Shown here piece by piece: positions 8,663-16,968 of a stretch of DNA of 64,000 nucleotides (its first letter is position 1; each line of letters opens with the position of its first letter). Under the pieces are notes generated by a model, which did not search any database, was not told the origin of the DNA, and worked only from the letters and a program-made list of their open reading frames with translations. Source of the DNA: Rhizobium tibeticum (lineage in GTDB: Bacteria > Pseudomonadota > Alphaproteobacteria > Rhizobiales > Rhizobiaceae). The DNA lies in the NCBI RefSeq assembly GCF_900110205.1, contig NZ_FOCV01000021.1:57883-121882 (forward strand). Reading direction: 5' to 3'. Made by a program: the position numbers and the translations under genes.

Positions 8663-9127
8663 GTGCTGGATGACCGCGATCGACGAATCCTGGAATTCTT
8701 GCAGTCCGATGCAGGCATTTCGGTGACGGATCTTGCCGAACGTATCGCGCTATCGGTGTCTGCCTGTTCTCGGCGCGTCCAGCGGCTGGAGGAGAGCGGC
8801 CATATCGCGCGACGAATCGTCGTGCTCGATCGCGAGAAGATGGGCGTGCCGACGACGGTGTTTGCGCTGATCAAGACCGCGCATCATACCGACGAGTGGA
8901 TCGAAGCGTTTCGGCGGGCGATCAGCAGCATACCCGAGATCGTCGAAGCGCATCGACTCACCGGGAACCACGACTACATTCTGAAGATCGTGCTCCCACG
9001 CGTCGAGCACTACGATGTGATCTACAAGCAGATCGTTCGCAAGATCGAACTCTTCGACGTGTCCGCGTCCATCTCGATGGAATTGCTGAAAAGCGGGACA
9101 TCGATTCCGGTTGCTTACGCAGACTGA
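8663..9127 (+). CDS. Lrp/AsnC-family regulator
   Basis: A 154-residue feast/famine regulator. The N-terminal helix-turn-helix (DDRDRRILEFLQSDAGISVT, SACSRRVQRLEESGHI) is followed by the RAM ligand domain (about 65-145, with HRLTGNHDYILKIVLP). Such proteins form octamers that sense amino acids. It starts at a GTG with AGGAAGG just upstream. It is divergent from the racemase gene, so the likely target is that gene and the ligand its substrate or product; this is inference from position. Confidence 0.87.
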   Translation: MLDDRDRRILEFLQSDAGISVTDLAERIALSVSACSRRVQRLEESGHIARRIVVLDREKMGVPTTVFALIKTAHHTDEWIEAFRRAISSIPEIVEAHRLTGNHDYILKIVLPRVEHYDVIYKQIVRKIELFDVSASISMELLKSGTSIPVAYAD

Positions 9128-9258
9128 GTTGTTTCCATTCTCTGAATTCGACCTCCGCGACAACCGCTGGACGCAGACGAGCTATACCCAAAGAGAGGTT
9201 GAAAGCCGCAGGCAATCGACGACATTTGCCGTAGCGCAATGGCACGGAAAGGCAGGGC

Positions 9259-10530
9259 ATGAGCGAGCACCATGTTGTCGTTGTCGGTGGCGGTTTCGGC
9301 GGATTGCAGTTGGCAAACGATTTGAAGGGAGCGGGTGTGCGCATCACCCTTGTCGACCGTCGCAATCATCACCTGTTCCAACCGCTGCTTTACCAGGTGG
9401 CGACAACAATCCTCTCGACCTCGGATATCGCCTGGCCCATTCGCCACCTCTATAGCGACCGACCGGACGTTACGACGGTGCTCGGCGAAGTCGTTGGTAT
9501 CGATACGGCCGCAAGGGAGGTTGCATTACGCGGCGGCATGACGCTGCGTTATGACAGCCTCGTTCTCGCGACGGGAGCAACGCACGCATACTTCGGGCGA
9601 GATGATTGGGAGCCGGTTGCACCCGGTCTGAAGACGCTGGAGGACGCAACGACAATCCGACGGCGGATTTTGCTCGCATTCGAGCGGGCAGAGATCGAAA
9701 CCGATCCCGCCATGCGTGACGCGCTTCTGACTTTCACGATCGTCGGTGCAGGGCCGACCGGTGTCGAGCTCGCCGGGATCATTGTCGAGCTTGCGCGCAA
9801 TACCTTGCCGCGCGAATTCCGCAATATCGATACGCGCAAGACACGGGTCGTGCTCGTCGAGGCGGGGCCGCGCGTGCTTCCGACCTTTGCCGAAGAGCTT
9901 TCGGCCTATGCCGGCAAGGCGCTTGGAGAACTCGGTGTCGAACTGCATACCGGCGAGCGCGTCCTGGAGTGCACGCCAGCAGGTGTCGAGACAAGCAATG
10001 GAGTCATCCCAAGCCGCACGATCGTCTGGGCTGCGGGCATACAGGCCTCGCCCGCTGCCAAGTGGCTCGATGTGCCGGCAGATCGGGCAGGGCGCGTCAT
10101 CGTCGAGAAGGATCTGACGGCGCCGGGGTTTCCGGATGTCTTTGTCGTCGGCGACACGGCCTCTGTCATTCAGGAGAGCGGCGCTCCGGTTCCGGGGATC
10201 GCGCCGGCCGCCAAGCAACAGGGTGCCTATGCCGCCAAGGTGATCCGCGCGCGCCTAGCGGCAAAACCTTCGCCCGCACCGTTTCGCTATAGACATCAGG
10301 GCAGTCTTGCGACGATCGGCCAGAGTGCCGCCATCATCGATTTCGGGCGCATCAAGCTGAAAGGCTGGATCGCCTGGTGGATATGGGGCATCGCCCATAT
10401 CTACTTCCTGATCGGAACGCGTTCGCGCTTTGCGGTGGCGTGGAGCTGGCTCTGGATCTACCTGAGCGGTCAGCACAGCGCGCGGCTCATCACTCAGAAG
10501 GAAACGATGCGCGACGACAATCGCACATAA
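9259..10530 (+). CDS. ndh: Type II NADH dehydrogenase (NDH-2)
   Basis: A 423-residue single-subunit flavoprotein that passes electrons from NADH to quinone at the inner membrane without pumping protons. It has the FAD-binding loop VVVGGGFGGLQLA (about 7-19), the second nucleotide-binding loop IVGAGPTGVELAG (about 161-173), the second FAD contact VFVVGDTAS and the quinone-site stretch PAAKQQGAYAAK. The C-terminal aromatic segment (GWIAWWIWGIAHIYFL) is the membrane-contact region typical of this group. Length agrees with NDH-2 (about 420-440). It is transcribed alone toward a strong terminator shared with the convergent alcohol dehydrogenase gene. Confidence 0.9.
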   Translation: MSEHHVVVVGGGFGGLQLANDLKGAGVRITLVDRRNHHLFQPLLYQVATTILSTSDIAWPIRHLYSDRPDVTTVLGEVVGIDTAAREVALRGGMTLRYDSLVLATGATHAYFGRDDWEPVAPGLKTLEDATTIRRRILLAFERAEIETDPAMRDALLTFTIVGAGPTGVELAGIIVELARNTLPREFRNIDTRKTRVVLVEAGPRVLPTFAEELSAYAGKALGELGVELHTGERVLECTPAGVETSNGVIPSRTIVWAAGIQASPAAKWLDVPADRAGRVIVEKDLTAPGFPDVFVVGDTASVIQESGAPVPGIAPAAKQQGAYAAKVIRARLAAKPSPAPFRYRHQGSLATIGQSAAIIDFGRIKLKGWIAWWIWGIAHIYFLIGTRSRFAVAWSWLWIYLSGQHSARLITQKETMRDDNRT

Positions 10531-10532
10531 CA

Positions 10533-10558
10533 AGGAGGGCGGCTCAAGGCCGCCCTTT
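10533..10558. terminator. Terminator between convergent ndh and alcohol dehydrogenase genes
   Basis: An 8-bp perfect stem, AGGGCGGC (10536-10543) with GCCGCCCT (10549-10556), and a 5-base loop. It is followed by T's on the plus strand and preceded by A's, so it can work both ways. Confidence 0.75.
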
Positions 10559-10565
10559 GCGTTTG

Positions 10566-11612
10566 TCAGGCGGCCAGAGAGGCGATGTCGATGACGAAGC
10601 GATAGCGAACGTCGCTCTTCAGAACGCGTTCGTAGGCTTCGTTGACCTGCTGGATGTTGATCTTCTCGATCTCGGAGACGATGTTGTGCCTGCCGCAGAA
10701 ATCCAGCATTTCCTGGGTTTCCTTGATCGAGCCGATCATCGAGCCGGAAATGCTCTTGCGGCCTGGGATCAGTGCGAAAGCATGAACCGGGATCGGGTTT
10801 TCCGGTGCACCGACGACGACGAAGGCTCCGTCGACCTTGACCAGACCAAGGTAGGCATTCCAGTCAACTTCAGCGCTGACCGTGCAGATCACCAGATCGA
10901 AGGCGCCGGCGAGCTTCTCGAAGGTTGCCGGGTCGTTGGTGGCGTAATATTCCTTGGCGCCGAGCTTGAGGCCATCTTCCTTCTTGGAAAGGGTCTGGGA
11001 CAGAACGGTGATGTCAGCACCCATCGCAGCGCCGAGCTTGACGCCCATGTGGCCGAGCCCGCCCATGCCGACGATCGCGACCTTCTTGCCGGGGCCGGCA
11101 TTCCAGTGACGCAGCGGTGAATAGAGCGTAATGCCGGCGCAAAGCAGCGGGGCCGAGGCATCGAGCGGAAGGTTGTCCGGGATCGACATCACGTAGCCTT
11201 CCTTGACGACGATCGAGTCGGAGTAGCCGCCCTGGGTGCGCGTCTTGCGGTCGGCTTCGAAGTCGTTGTAAGTGCCGACGAGACCCGGCATATACTGTTC
11301 ACGGTCAACGTCGCGCGTAGCGCAGCCGATGCAACTGTCGACGAAGCAGCCGACGCCGACACGATCGCCGACCCTGAACTTCGTCACGGCCGAGCCGACC
11401 GCCGAGACGATACCGGCGATCTCATGACCCGGTACGATCGGATAGACGGCGTTCTTCCATTCGTTGCGGACGGTGTGGATGTCCGAATGGCAGATGCCGG
11501 CAAACTTGATGTCGATCACGACGTCATCGGGATTGGGCTCGCGGCGCTCGAAGGTGAAGGGTGTTAACGGTTTCGACGCATCCGTCGCGGCATAGCCTTT
11601 TGCAATAGCCAT
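10566..11612 (-). CDS. Zinc-dependent NADP-type alcohol dehydrogenase (YahK/CAD family)
   Basis: A 348-residue medium-chain dehydrogenase close to the YahK/cinnamyl alcohol dehydrogenase group, which reduces aldehydes with NADPH. Catalytic zinc ligands Cys41 and His63 (ICHSD, PGHE) and the Rossmann loop VGMGGLGHMGVKLG are present. The structural-zinc lobe is altered: Cys94 and Cys97 remain, but the third and fourth cysteines are Arg100 and Met108 in the usual spacing, so this lobe probably lacks zinc. The C-terminal block GSMIGSIKETQEMLDFC matches the family. The ATG at 11612 follows AAGGAAG; the extension to 11714 is unsupported. Confidence 0.9.
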   Translation of the reverse strand: MAIAKGYAATDASKPLTPFTFERREPNPDDVVIDIKFAGICHSDIHTVRNEWKNAVYPIVPGHEIAGIVSAVGSAVTKFRVGDRVGVGCFVDSCIGCATRDVDREQYMPGLVGTYNDFEADRKTRTQGGYSDSIVVKEGYVMSIPDNLPLDASAPLLCAGITLYSPLRHWNAGPGKKVAIVGMGGLGHMGVKLGAAMGADITVLSQTLSKKEDGLKLGAKEYYATNDPATFEKLAGAFDLVICTVSAEVDWNAYLGLVKVDGAFVVVGAPENPIPVHAFALIPGRKSISGSMIGSIKETQEMLDFCGRHNIVSEIEKINIQQVNEAYERVLKSDVRYRFVIDIASLAA

Positions 11613-11784
11613 CTGAAACTTCCTTTGATGTGAGCAATTGGACAGCCCGACTATGCCTCGGGACGACGAAGAGGCGTTAGAGCGATCCTGCAAGCTTCTT
11701 GCACGATCCTGCAAAATTCACGAGCAGAGCCATACAACGGACCGTGTCACGAATTTCAGGAGGTTCGCGAATCTTCTAAGCAAT

Positions 11785-12159
11785 TCAGCTCTGTGGCTCG
11801 CCAATTTCTATTGCGTGCCCGTCCGGATCGTAAAATCGGAAGACCCGCTGTCCCCACGCTTGCTCTTCTACGGCGTGGATCAACTCGACATGCGGCGCGA
11901 TATTTTCAAATGCGGCATCAAGATCGCCGTGTTCGAAATACAGAAGCAAGTTTCTTCGCCCATAGGGGTCGGCAGCGTCATGCGTCTGGCCCCAGATCGT
12001 TTGTTCAAGTGATTGTCCTTCGTGGATTGCAAAGCCAGACTCGAAAAGGACGAAATTTCCGGCGTCCTCAATAATGTTCAGACCGAGCAGCTCGTTATAA
12101 AATTCCTTCGAGCGATTTATGTCGCGAACGAAAGGAATAGGATTGATAAAACGCATCAT
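11785..12159 (-). CDS. VOC (glyoxalase/bleomycin-resistance) fold protein
   Basis: A 124-residue single-domain VOC protein. The paired beta-alpha-beta-beta-beta modules are visible: NPIPFVRDINRSKEFYNELL at the start and VFRFYDPDGHAIEIGE at the end, with the metal-ligand Glu in the final EIGE. Members include metal-dependent lyases, dioxygenases and antibiotic-binding proteins; nothing here selects among them. Two adjacent ATGs (12159, 12156) follow AGAGGAA. It is divergent from the AraC gene at 12408. Confidence 0.8.
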   Translation of the reverse strand: MMRFINPIPFVRDINRSKEFYNELLGLNIIEDAGNFVLFESGFAIHEGQSLEQTIWGQTHDAADPYGRRNLLLYFEHGDLDAAFENIAPHVELIHAVEEQAWGQRVFRFYDPDGHAIEIGEPQS

Positions 12160-12407
12160 TTTCCTCTCGAGACGCTCAAAGATACCGGACCAAAGCGCGA
12201 CGTCCGCATGATGTTCTCCAGCCTGGCAGAATAGGAAGTATCGGGAATGCTGCAACTGCCGATTTTGACGTCGAACTGCCCTAGCGATCCATTCCCGTCA
12301 TGACGACTAATCCTTTGCTTCTTGAGACCGAAGTGCGACTTCGGGTTTGTAGGATGCCGCCGTGAAGCTTAGATAACGTGAACCTGCTATCTCAGAACGA
12401 GTTCCAC

Positions 12408-13313
12408 ATGACCTTGCCGTTCAATCCCTATCAGGAAATCGCTTCCATTGCCGCGCGTCACGCGGACGGAGAGGGTGAGTTCCGCACCGCCATCGAGAGC
12501 CTGGGGATCAGCCGCCGACACACTCCGAGCGCGCCGTGCCATGGCAGCTACCGACCTTGCATCGCCCTTGTTGTCCAAGGCGCCAAGAGCCTTCGCCTCG
12601 GCACCGATGTCATCAACTACGGCGCTGGCGACTATCTTCTGACATCGCTCTTCCTGCCGGTGACATGGCGCGTCGTGGAGGCGAGCCCAGAGGTTCCGCA
12701 TTTCTGCCTGACACTCGCCGTCAACAGCGAGAAGGTTCTCGATCTTCTGAGCCGCACTGATCTCCCGCGCCCCACAGTACCCGTAGGCGGGCGTGGGATT
12801 GTCGTAAACATAGCGACAGCCGAACTCCTGGATGCGGCGGTGCGGCTCCTGCGTTTGCTCGATAGTCCAAAGGACATTGCGGCGATGGCACCGCTGATCG
12901 AGCAGGAGATCCTATATCGGGTCCTCACCGGTCCGGACGGTGGCCGGCTCATCAACATTGCGGTCGCCGACAGCCATGGCAACCGCATCGCCCGCGCCAT
13001 TGCCTGGTTGCGGCAGAACTTTGCCCGGCCACTGCGCATCGAGGACCTCGCCGAGCAGGTCAGCATGAGCGTGTCGTCCTTCCATCATCATTTCAAGTCG
13101 ATTACTGCGATGACGCCGGTACAGTACCAGAAACAGCTGCGGCTGCATGAGGCGCGGCGCTTGATGCTGATAGAGAGGCTGGATGCCGGGACGGCAGGGC
13201 ATCGCGTCGGCTACCAGAGCCCGTCGCAGTTCAGCCGGGAGTACAGCCGCGTCTATGGCCTGTCCCCACTGAGAGACGTCGAGGCCGCGCGCGAGCCCGT
13301 TGACGGCGCCTGA
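12408..13313 (+). CDS. AraC-family transcriptional regulator
   Basis: A 301-residue regulator with an AraC-N (cupin-like) effector domain (about 25-185, including CIALVVQGAKSL) and a C-terminal pair of helix-turn-helices (RPLRIEDLAEQVSMSVSSFHHHFK, VGYQSPSQFSREYSRVYG). Proteins of this layout often control neighbouring oxidoreductase genes in response to alcohols or aldehydes. An in-frame GTG at 12378 is an alternative start; the ATG at 12408 gives the usual short N-terminus but neither has a strong ribosome binding site. Confidence 0.83.
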   Translation: MTLPFNPYQEIASIAARHADGEGEFRTAIESLGISRRHTPSAPCHGSYRPCIALVVQGAKSLRLGTDVINYGAGDYLLTSLFLPVTWRVVEASPEVPHFCLTLAVNSEKVLDLLSRTDLPRPTVPVGGRGIVVNIATAELLDAAVRLLRLLDSPKDIAAMAPLIEQEILYRVLTGPDGGRLINIAVADSHGNRIARAIAWLRQNFARPLRIEDLAEQVSMSVSSFHHHFKSITAMTPVQYQKQLRLHEARRLMLIERLDAGTAGHRVGYQSPSQFSREYSRVYGLSPLRDVEAAREPVDGA

Positions 13314-13395
13314 GCAAGCAATTTGCGCATCGGACCGGTCTTGACGACGCAAATCGACGGGTCGAAACGACGCAGGAATTTTCATAAGATGCCGC

Positions 13396-13424
13396 TTGAC
13401 GCGCCCTAAGCTTTGCAGCATAAA
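13396..13424 (+). promoter_or_regulatory. Candidate sigma-70 promoter of the TetR gene before ilvC
   Basis: TTGACG (13396-13401) and CATAAA (13419-13424) with a 17-base spacer. Transcription would begin near 13431, directly at the palindrome at 13436. Confidence 0.5.
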
Positions 13425-13435
13425 GCCCGCGAACC

Positions 13436-13449
13436 GTACCGTACGGTAC
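13436..13449. promoter_or_regulatory. Palindromic operator before the TetR gene
   Basis: A perfect 14-bp inverted repeat, GTACCGTACGGTAC, placed just after the predicted transcription start and 17 bases before the GTG start of the TetR gene. The position is typical for autorepression; binding is inferred. Confidence 0.6.
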
Positions 13450-13466
13450 TAATCGGGAGTGAGACC

Positions 13467-14117
13467 GTGTCCGTCGATAATTTGGAGCCCAGCGAGTTTT
13501 CGCCGCGCCAAAACGCCGTTCTGGAGCAGGCGCTGCGGTTGCTCGTCGACGGCGGCGAGAAGGCGCTGACGACATCCGGGGTCGCGCGCGCGGCGAATTG
13601 CTCCAAGGAAAGCCTCTACAAGTGGTTCGGCGACCGCGACGGGCTGCTGTCGGCGATGATCGCCTACCAGGCGAGCAAGGTGCGCACGTTTGAACGCAAT
13701 GGCGAGCGACTGACGTCGGTGAGCCTGCACGATCACCTCGTCATCTTCTCGAAGGATCTCCTGGAGGTTCTCGCCGGCGACGTTTCGCTGGCGCTGAACC
13801 GCCTCGCCATCGGCCAGTCGCATCGCGACGGCTCCAAGCTCGGCAAGTTGCTTCTGGAGCGGGGCCGCCGCCAGATCGATCGCCGCGCCATGGGGCTTAT
13901 CGATTCCGGCAAGCGTGCCGGGCTGCTACGTTTTAATGATGCCGACGAGGCATATCACACGCTTTATGGCCTGATCGTTTCCGATCTGCATGTTCGCATG
14001 CTGCTCGGCGAGCCGGGTCTCAAGGATACCGCGCGTCAGGCGGAGAGGGCGGTTTCCGCCTTCCTGCGCCTTTACGGCACGGAGAAGGTTTTGGCGGAGA
14101 TGCCGCTCGTCGGCTGA
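13467..14117 (+). CDS. TetR-family regulator upstream of ilvC
   Basis: A 216-residue TetR protein. The DNA-binding domain is clear (VLEQALRLLVDGGEKALTTS, then ANCSKESLYKWFGDRDGLLS) and the C-terminal part (about 110-210) resembles the TetR_C domain of AefR-like members. The GTG at 13467 is preferred because GGGAG lies seven bases upstream, and because the operator would otherwise lie inside the gene. It ends 45 bases before ilvC on the same strand, so read-through or local control of ilvC is possible but not shown. Confidence 0.83.
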   Translation: MSVDNLEPSEFSPRQNAVLEQALRLLVDGGEKALTTSGVARAANCSKESLYKWFGDRDGLLSAMIAYQASKVRTFERNGERLTSVSLHDHLVIFSKDLLEVLAGDVSLALNRLAIGQSHRDGSKLGKLLLERGRRQIDRRAMGLIDSGKRAGLLRFNDADEAYHTLYGLIVSDLHVRMLLGEPGLKDTARQAERAVSAFLRLYGTEKVLAEMPLVG

Positions 14118-14162
14118 TCCCCTCTTACAAGTCACAGGACCAGCAAAGGGAAGGAAAGAACA

Positions 14163-15182
14163 ATGCGCGTCTATTACGATCGTGATGCCGATATCAACCT
14201 CATCAAGTCCAAGAACGTCGTCATCGTCGGCTACGGTTCGCAGGGCCGTGCGCACGCGCTGAACCTCAAGGACAGCGGTGCCGCCAACGTTGCGATCGCG
14301 CTCAAGGCCGGTTCGGCCACCATCAAGAAGGCAGAAGCCGACGGCTTCAAGGTCATGACCGTTGCCGACGCCGCCAAGTGGGGCGACCTCATCATGATGG
14401 CGACCCCGGACGAGTTGCAGGCCGACATCTACAAGGCCGACATCGCCGGCAACATCCGTGACGGTGCTGCAATCGCCTTTGCACACGGCCTCAACGTTCA
14501 CTTCGGCCTGATCGAGCCGAAGGCTTCGCTCGACGTCGTCATGATCGCGCCGAAGGGCCCGGGTCACACGGTTCGCGGCGAATACCAGAAGGGCGGCGGC
14601 GTTCCCTGCCTCGTTGCCGTTCACCAGAACGCTTCCGGCAATGCACTTGAGCTCGCTCTCTCCTACGCCTGCGGCGTTGGCGGCGGACGTTCGGGCATCA
14701 TCGAAACCAACTTCCGCGAAGAGTGCGAAACCGACCTCTTCGGCGAGCAGGTCGTTCTCTGCGGCGGTCTCGTCGAACTGATCCGCGCTGGCTTCGAAAC
14801 ACTGGTCGAAGCCGGCTACGCGCCTGAAATGGCCTATTTCGAGTGCCTGCACGAAGTGAAGCTCATCGTCGACCTGATCTATGAAGGCGGTATCGCCAAC
14901 ATGAACTACTCGATCTCCAACACCGCTGAGTGGGGCGAATACGTCACCGGCCCGCGTATCATCACCGCTGAAACCAAGGCTGAAATGAAGCGCGTTCTGC
15001 ACGACATCCAGACCGGCAAGTTCACGTCCGATTGGATGCAGGAATACCGGGCTGGCGGCTCGCGCTTCAAGGGTATTCGTCGCATGAACGATAGCCATCA
15101 GATCGAAGAAGTCGGCGCCAAGCTTCGCGGCATGATGCCGTGGATCGGCAAGAACAAGCTGGTCGACAAGAGCGTCAACTAA
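14163..15182 (+). CDS. ilvC: Ketol-acid reductoisomerase (NADP+)
   Basis: A 339-residue class I KARI, second enzyme of valine, leucine and isoleucine synthesis. It isomerises and reduces 2-acetolactate or 2-aceto-2-hydroxybutyrate with NADPH and Mg2+. The nucleotide loop VGYGSQGRAHALNL (about 23-36), GPGHTVRGEY, and the metal-binding stretch NFREECETDLFGEQ are intact, as is the second metal block YFECLHEVKLI. Length equals the short form. A good ribosome binding site (GGAAGG) precedes the ATG, and a strong terminator follows. Confidence 0.97.
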   Translation: MRVYYDRDADINLIKSKNVVIVGYGSQGRAHALNLKDSGAANVAIALKAGSATIKKAEADGFKVMTVADAAKWGDLIMMATPDELQADIYKADIAGNIRDGAAIAFAHGLNVHFGLIEPKASLDVVMIAPKGPGHTVRGEYQKGGGVPCLVAVHQNASGNALELALSYACGVGGGRSGIIETNFREECETDLFGEQVVLCGGLVELIRAGFETLVEAGYAPEMAYFECLHEVKLIVDLIYEGGIANMNYSISNTAEWGEYVTGPRIITAETKAEMKRVLHDIQTGKFTSDWMQEYRAGGSRFKGIRRMNDSHQIEEVGAKLRGMMPWIGKNKLVDKSVN

Positions 15183-15207
15183 GCGGTTTCGAACTGCTGC
15201 TTCAGCG

Positions 15208-15238
15208 GGCCGGGGCGAAAGCTCCGGCCTTTATTTTT
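15208..15238 (+). terminator. Intrinsic terminator of ilvC
   Basis: A 9-bp stem, GGCCGGGGC with GCTCCGGCC (one G-U pair), closed by a GAAA tetraloop and followed by TTTATTTTT. The T-run overlaps the last codons of the convergent methyltransferase gene. Confidence 0.85.
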
Positions 15239-15818
15239 GTGTCCGCACGGCGAGCCAGCGGGTTGGCTTGCCGTCGTAGCCGCTGCCGTCGCCTTCGCTG
15301 ATGACGATGTTGTGCCAGCCGCCATTGCTCAGCATTTCCGAGAGCAATTCCGCCGACGGATAATTGTAGTAGCGACCGAAGCCGTCGTGTCCTTCCGCTT
15401 CGCCTGCCTTGAACGTGGCGTGGAAGGTGCCACCAGGCCGCAGCGCCGTGCGGATCCGTTCCAGCACCTCAGGAAGTGCTGCTCGCGGGACATGCAACAG
15501 GCTGGCCTCGGCCCATACGCCGTCGAAGGCTTCTTCCTCGTCCAAATCCTCGAAGCGCAGGACCTCGACGGGATGTCCGAGAAGGATCTCCGCCTGTTTC
15601 GCAACTGCCGGCGACCCGTCTGTCGGCGTCACATCGAAGCCTTTCGACAGCATGTAGGCGCTGTCTTGGCCGCCGCCGCAACCCAAATCAAGGATGGCTG
15701 CGCCCGGAGGCAGCAGCGACAAAAAGGCGTCCAGCCGTCGAATCGGCAAAATACGCTGCCGCGAAGCGTAGGTGGCCGCGTTGTCGTTGTAGAATGAAGA
15801 TGTATTCTCGTCCGCCAT
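15231..15818 (-). CDS. SAM-dependent class I methyltransferase
   Basis: A 195-residue methyltransferase. The SAM-binding loop ILDLGCGGGQDS (about 42-53) is followed by the acidic second-strand end TPTDGSP, motif II FDGVWAEASLLHVP and the post-motif RPGGTFHATFK. The overall form is the Methyltransf_11/25 type seen in small-molecule methyltransferases; the substrate is not evident. Its 3' end lies within the ilvC terminator, so the two genes share a compact convergent junction. Confidence 0.85.
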   Translation of the reverse strand: MADENTSSFYNDNAATYASRQRILPIRRLDAFLSLLPPGAAILDLGCGGGQDSAYMLSKGFDVTPTDGSPAVAKQAEILLGHPVEVLRFEDLDEEEAFDGVWAEASLLHVPRAALPEVLERIRTALRPGGTFHATFKAGEAEGHDGFGRYYNYPSAELLSEMLSNGGWHNIVISEGDGSGYDGKPTRWLAVRTQK

Positions 15819-15909
15819 GATCGTTTGCCCGATGAGCCAAGACCGGAGTTACACGCGTAGGGCCGCCGCCTTTGAGGCAGCGCCCATTCGCTCGATGAAG
15901 ATTAGCGAA

Positions 15910-16167
15910 CTAGATGGAGCGTCGTCCGCTGACGGCGTGGTAGAGCCAGAGAACGACAACGGCACCGATGACGGCGACGACGAGGCTGTAGATGTTCAAG
16001 CCCGTCACGCCGGAGGCACCGAAGAAACTGAAGATGACGCCGCCGACAATTGCTCCGACGACGCCGAGGACGATATCCATCAGCATGCCCGCGCCTGACT
16101 TGTTGACGATCTTGCTTCCGATGAATCCTGCGATCAGTCCAAGGATAATCCAACCGATTACTGACAT
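15910..16167 (-). CDS. GlsB/YeaQ/YmgE-type stress membrane protein
   Basis: An 85-residue protein made of three hydrophobic segments separated by Gly-rich turns (GWIILGLIAGFIGSKI, DIVLGVVGAIVGGVIFSFFG, IYSLVVAVIGAVVVLWLYHA). This is the transglycosylase-associated/GlsB family of inner-membrane proteins induced by general stress. AGGAGGGGAA upstream gives a strong start. Confidence 0.9.
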   Translation of the reverse strand: MSVIGWIILGLIAGFIGSKIVNKSGAGMLMDIVLGVVGAIVGGVIFSFFGASGVTGLNIYSLVVAVIGAVVVLWLYHAVSGRRSI

Positions 16168-16319
16168 CTGCCATTCCCCTCCTTGATTGGTTGAATATTG
16201 AGGCCATCTTCCCGTCTAAGCTAAATAGCTGGTCGGGGAATTCAAGGTTCGCGAGAACCCTATGCTTTCATTCTACAGTTGTTGTTCAATGAAATGAAGA
16301 AACCGAAAAGGAGGATGGC

Positions 16320-16772
16320 ATGGGTATCTTTGATGACGCCGTTCCAGGCGGAAATATATCGAAGCCGATCATGATTGCTCTTGGCGCGTTGCTGGTGGGA
16401 AAGCTTCTCGGTGCCGGCGGCAGCCAGACGGATCCAGCCGCTCAGCAGGCCAATCCGCAGGCCAATCCACAGACCGGCGATGGCGGGCTTCTCGGTGGGC
16501 TCGGCGGTCTTCTCGGCAAGCTGACGGAAGCCGGGCAGGGCGATACGGTCGACTCGTGGGTCCAGCCCGGGCAGAACAAGCCGATCGCACCGGGCAATCT
16601 CAATGATGCGCTCGGCTCCAAGACGATCAGTGATCTCGCACGGCAGGCCGGAATCAGTGAGCAAGAGCTGCTGAATCAACTGTCGACCGTCTTGCCTGGC
16701 GTGGTCGACAAACTGACGCCGCGGGGCCAGCTACCGACACAAGAGCAGATCGCAACGCTTTTCCGTTCGTGA
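16320..16772 (+). CDS. YidB-family protein (DUF937)
   Basis: A 150-residue protein. A Gly-rich N-terminal segment (PIMIALGALLVGKLLGAGG) and a Gln/Asn/Pro-rich linker lead to the conserved YidB domain (about 60-150) with LGGLGGLLGKL and the C-terminal LNDALGSKTISDLARQAGIS and LSTVLPGVVDKLTP. The function is unknown. The ATG follows AAGGAGG. A terminator lies 14 bases downstream. Confidence 0.87.
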   Translation: MGIFDDAVPGGNISKPIMIALGALLVGKLLGAGGSQTDPAAQQANPQANPQTGDGGLLGGLGGLLGKLTEAGQGDTVDSWVQPGQNKPIAPGNLNDALGSKTISDLARQAGISEQELLNQLSTVLPGVVDKLTPRGQLPTQEQIATLFRS

Positions 16773-16785
16773 TCTTGCTAGACAA

Positions 16786-16820
16786 GAAGGCCCTGTTTCT
16801 TCCGGGAACGGGGCCTTTCT
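16786..16820 (+). terminator. Intrinsic terminator of the YidB-family gene
   Basis: A stem of about 11 pairs starting AAGGCCC (16787-16793) and returning GGGCCTT (16811-16817), with one G-U pair, then a short T-rich tail. Confidence 0.75.
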
Positions 16821-16968
16821 CTAACGTTTTCCAGTCGCTGTCGCAGATTTTTTGGACTAAAACGCGCGCAGACTTGTCACCGTGAAAAACAAATAGGTCA
16901 GTAATGTTGACTTATCATTTGTTGCGTGGTTCTGTCGCCGAAAGACAAAAAATTGCGAGGAAATGCCC

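Noticed and set aside
13926..15098. A 390-codon leftward frame opposite ilvC
   Set aside because: It is fully antisense to the TetR and ilvC genes, whose identity is certain. Long antisense frames are common in GC-rich DNA.
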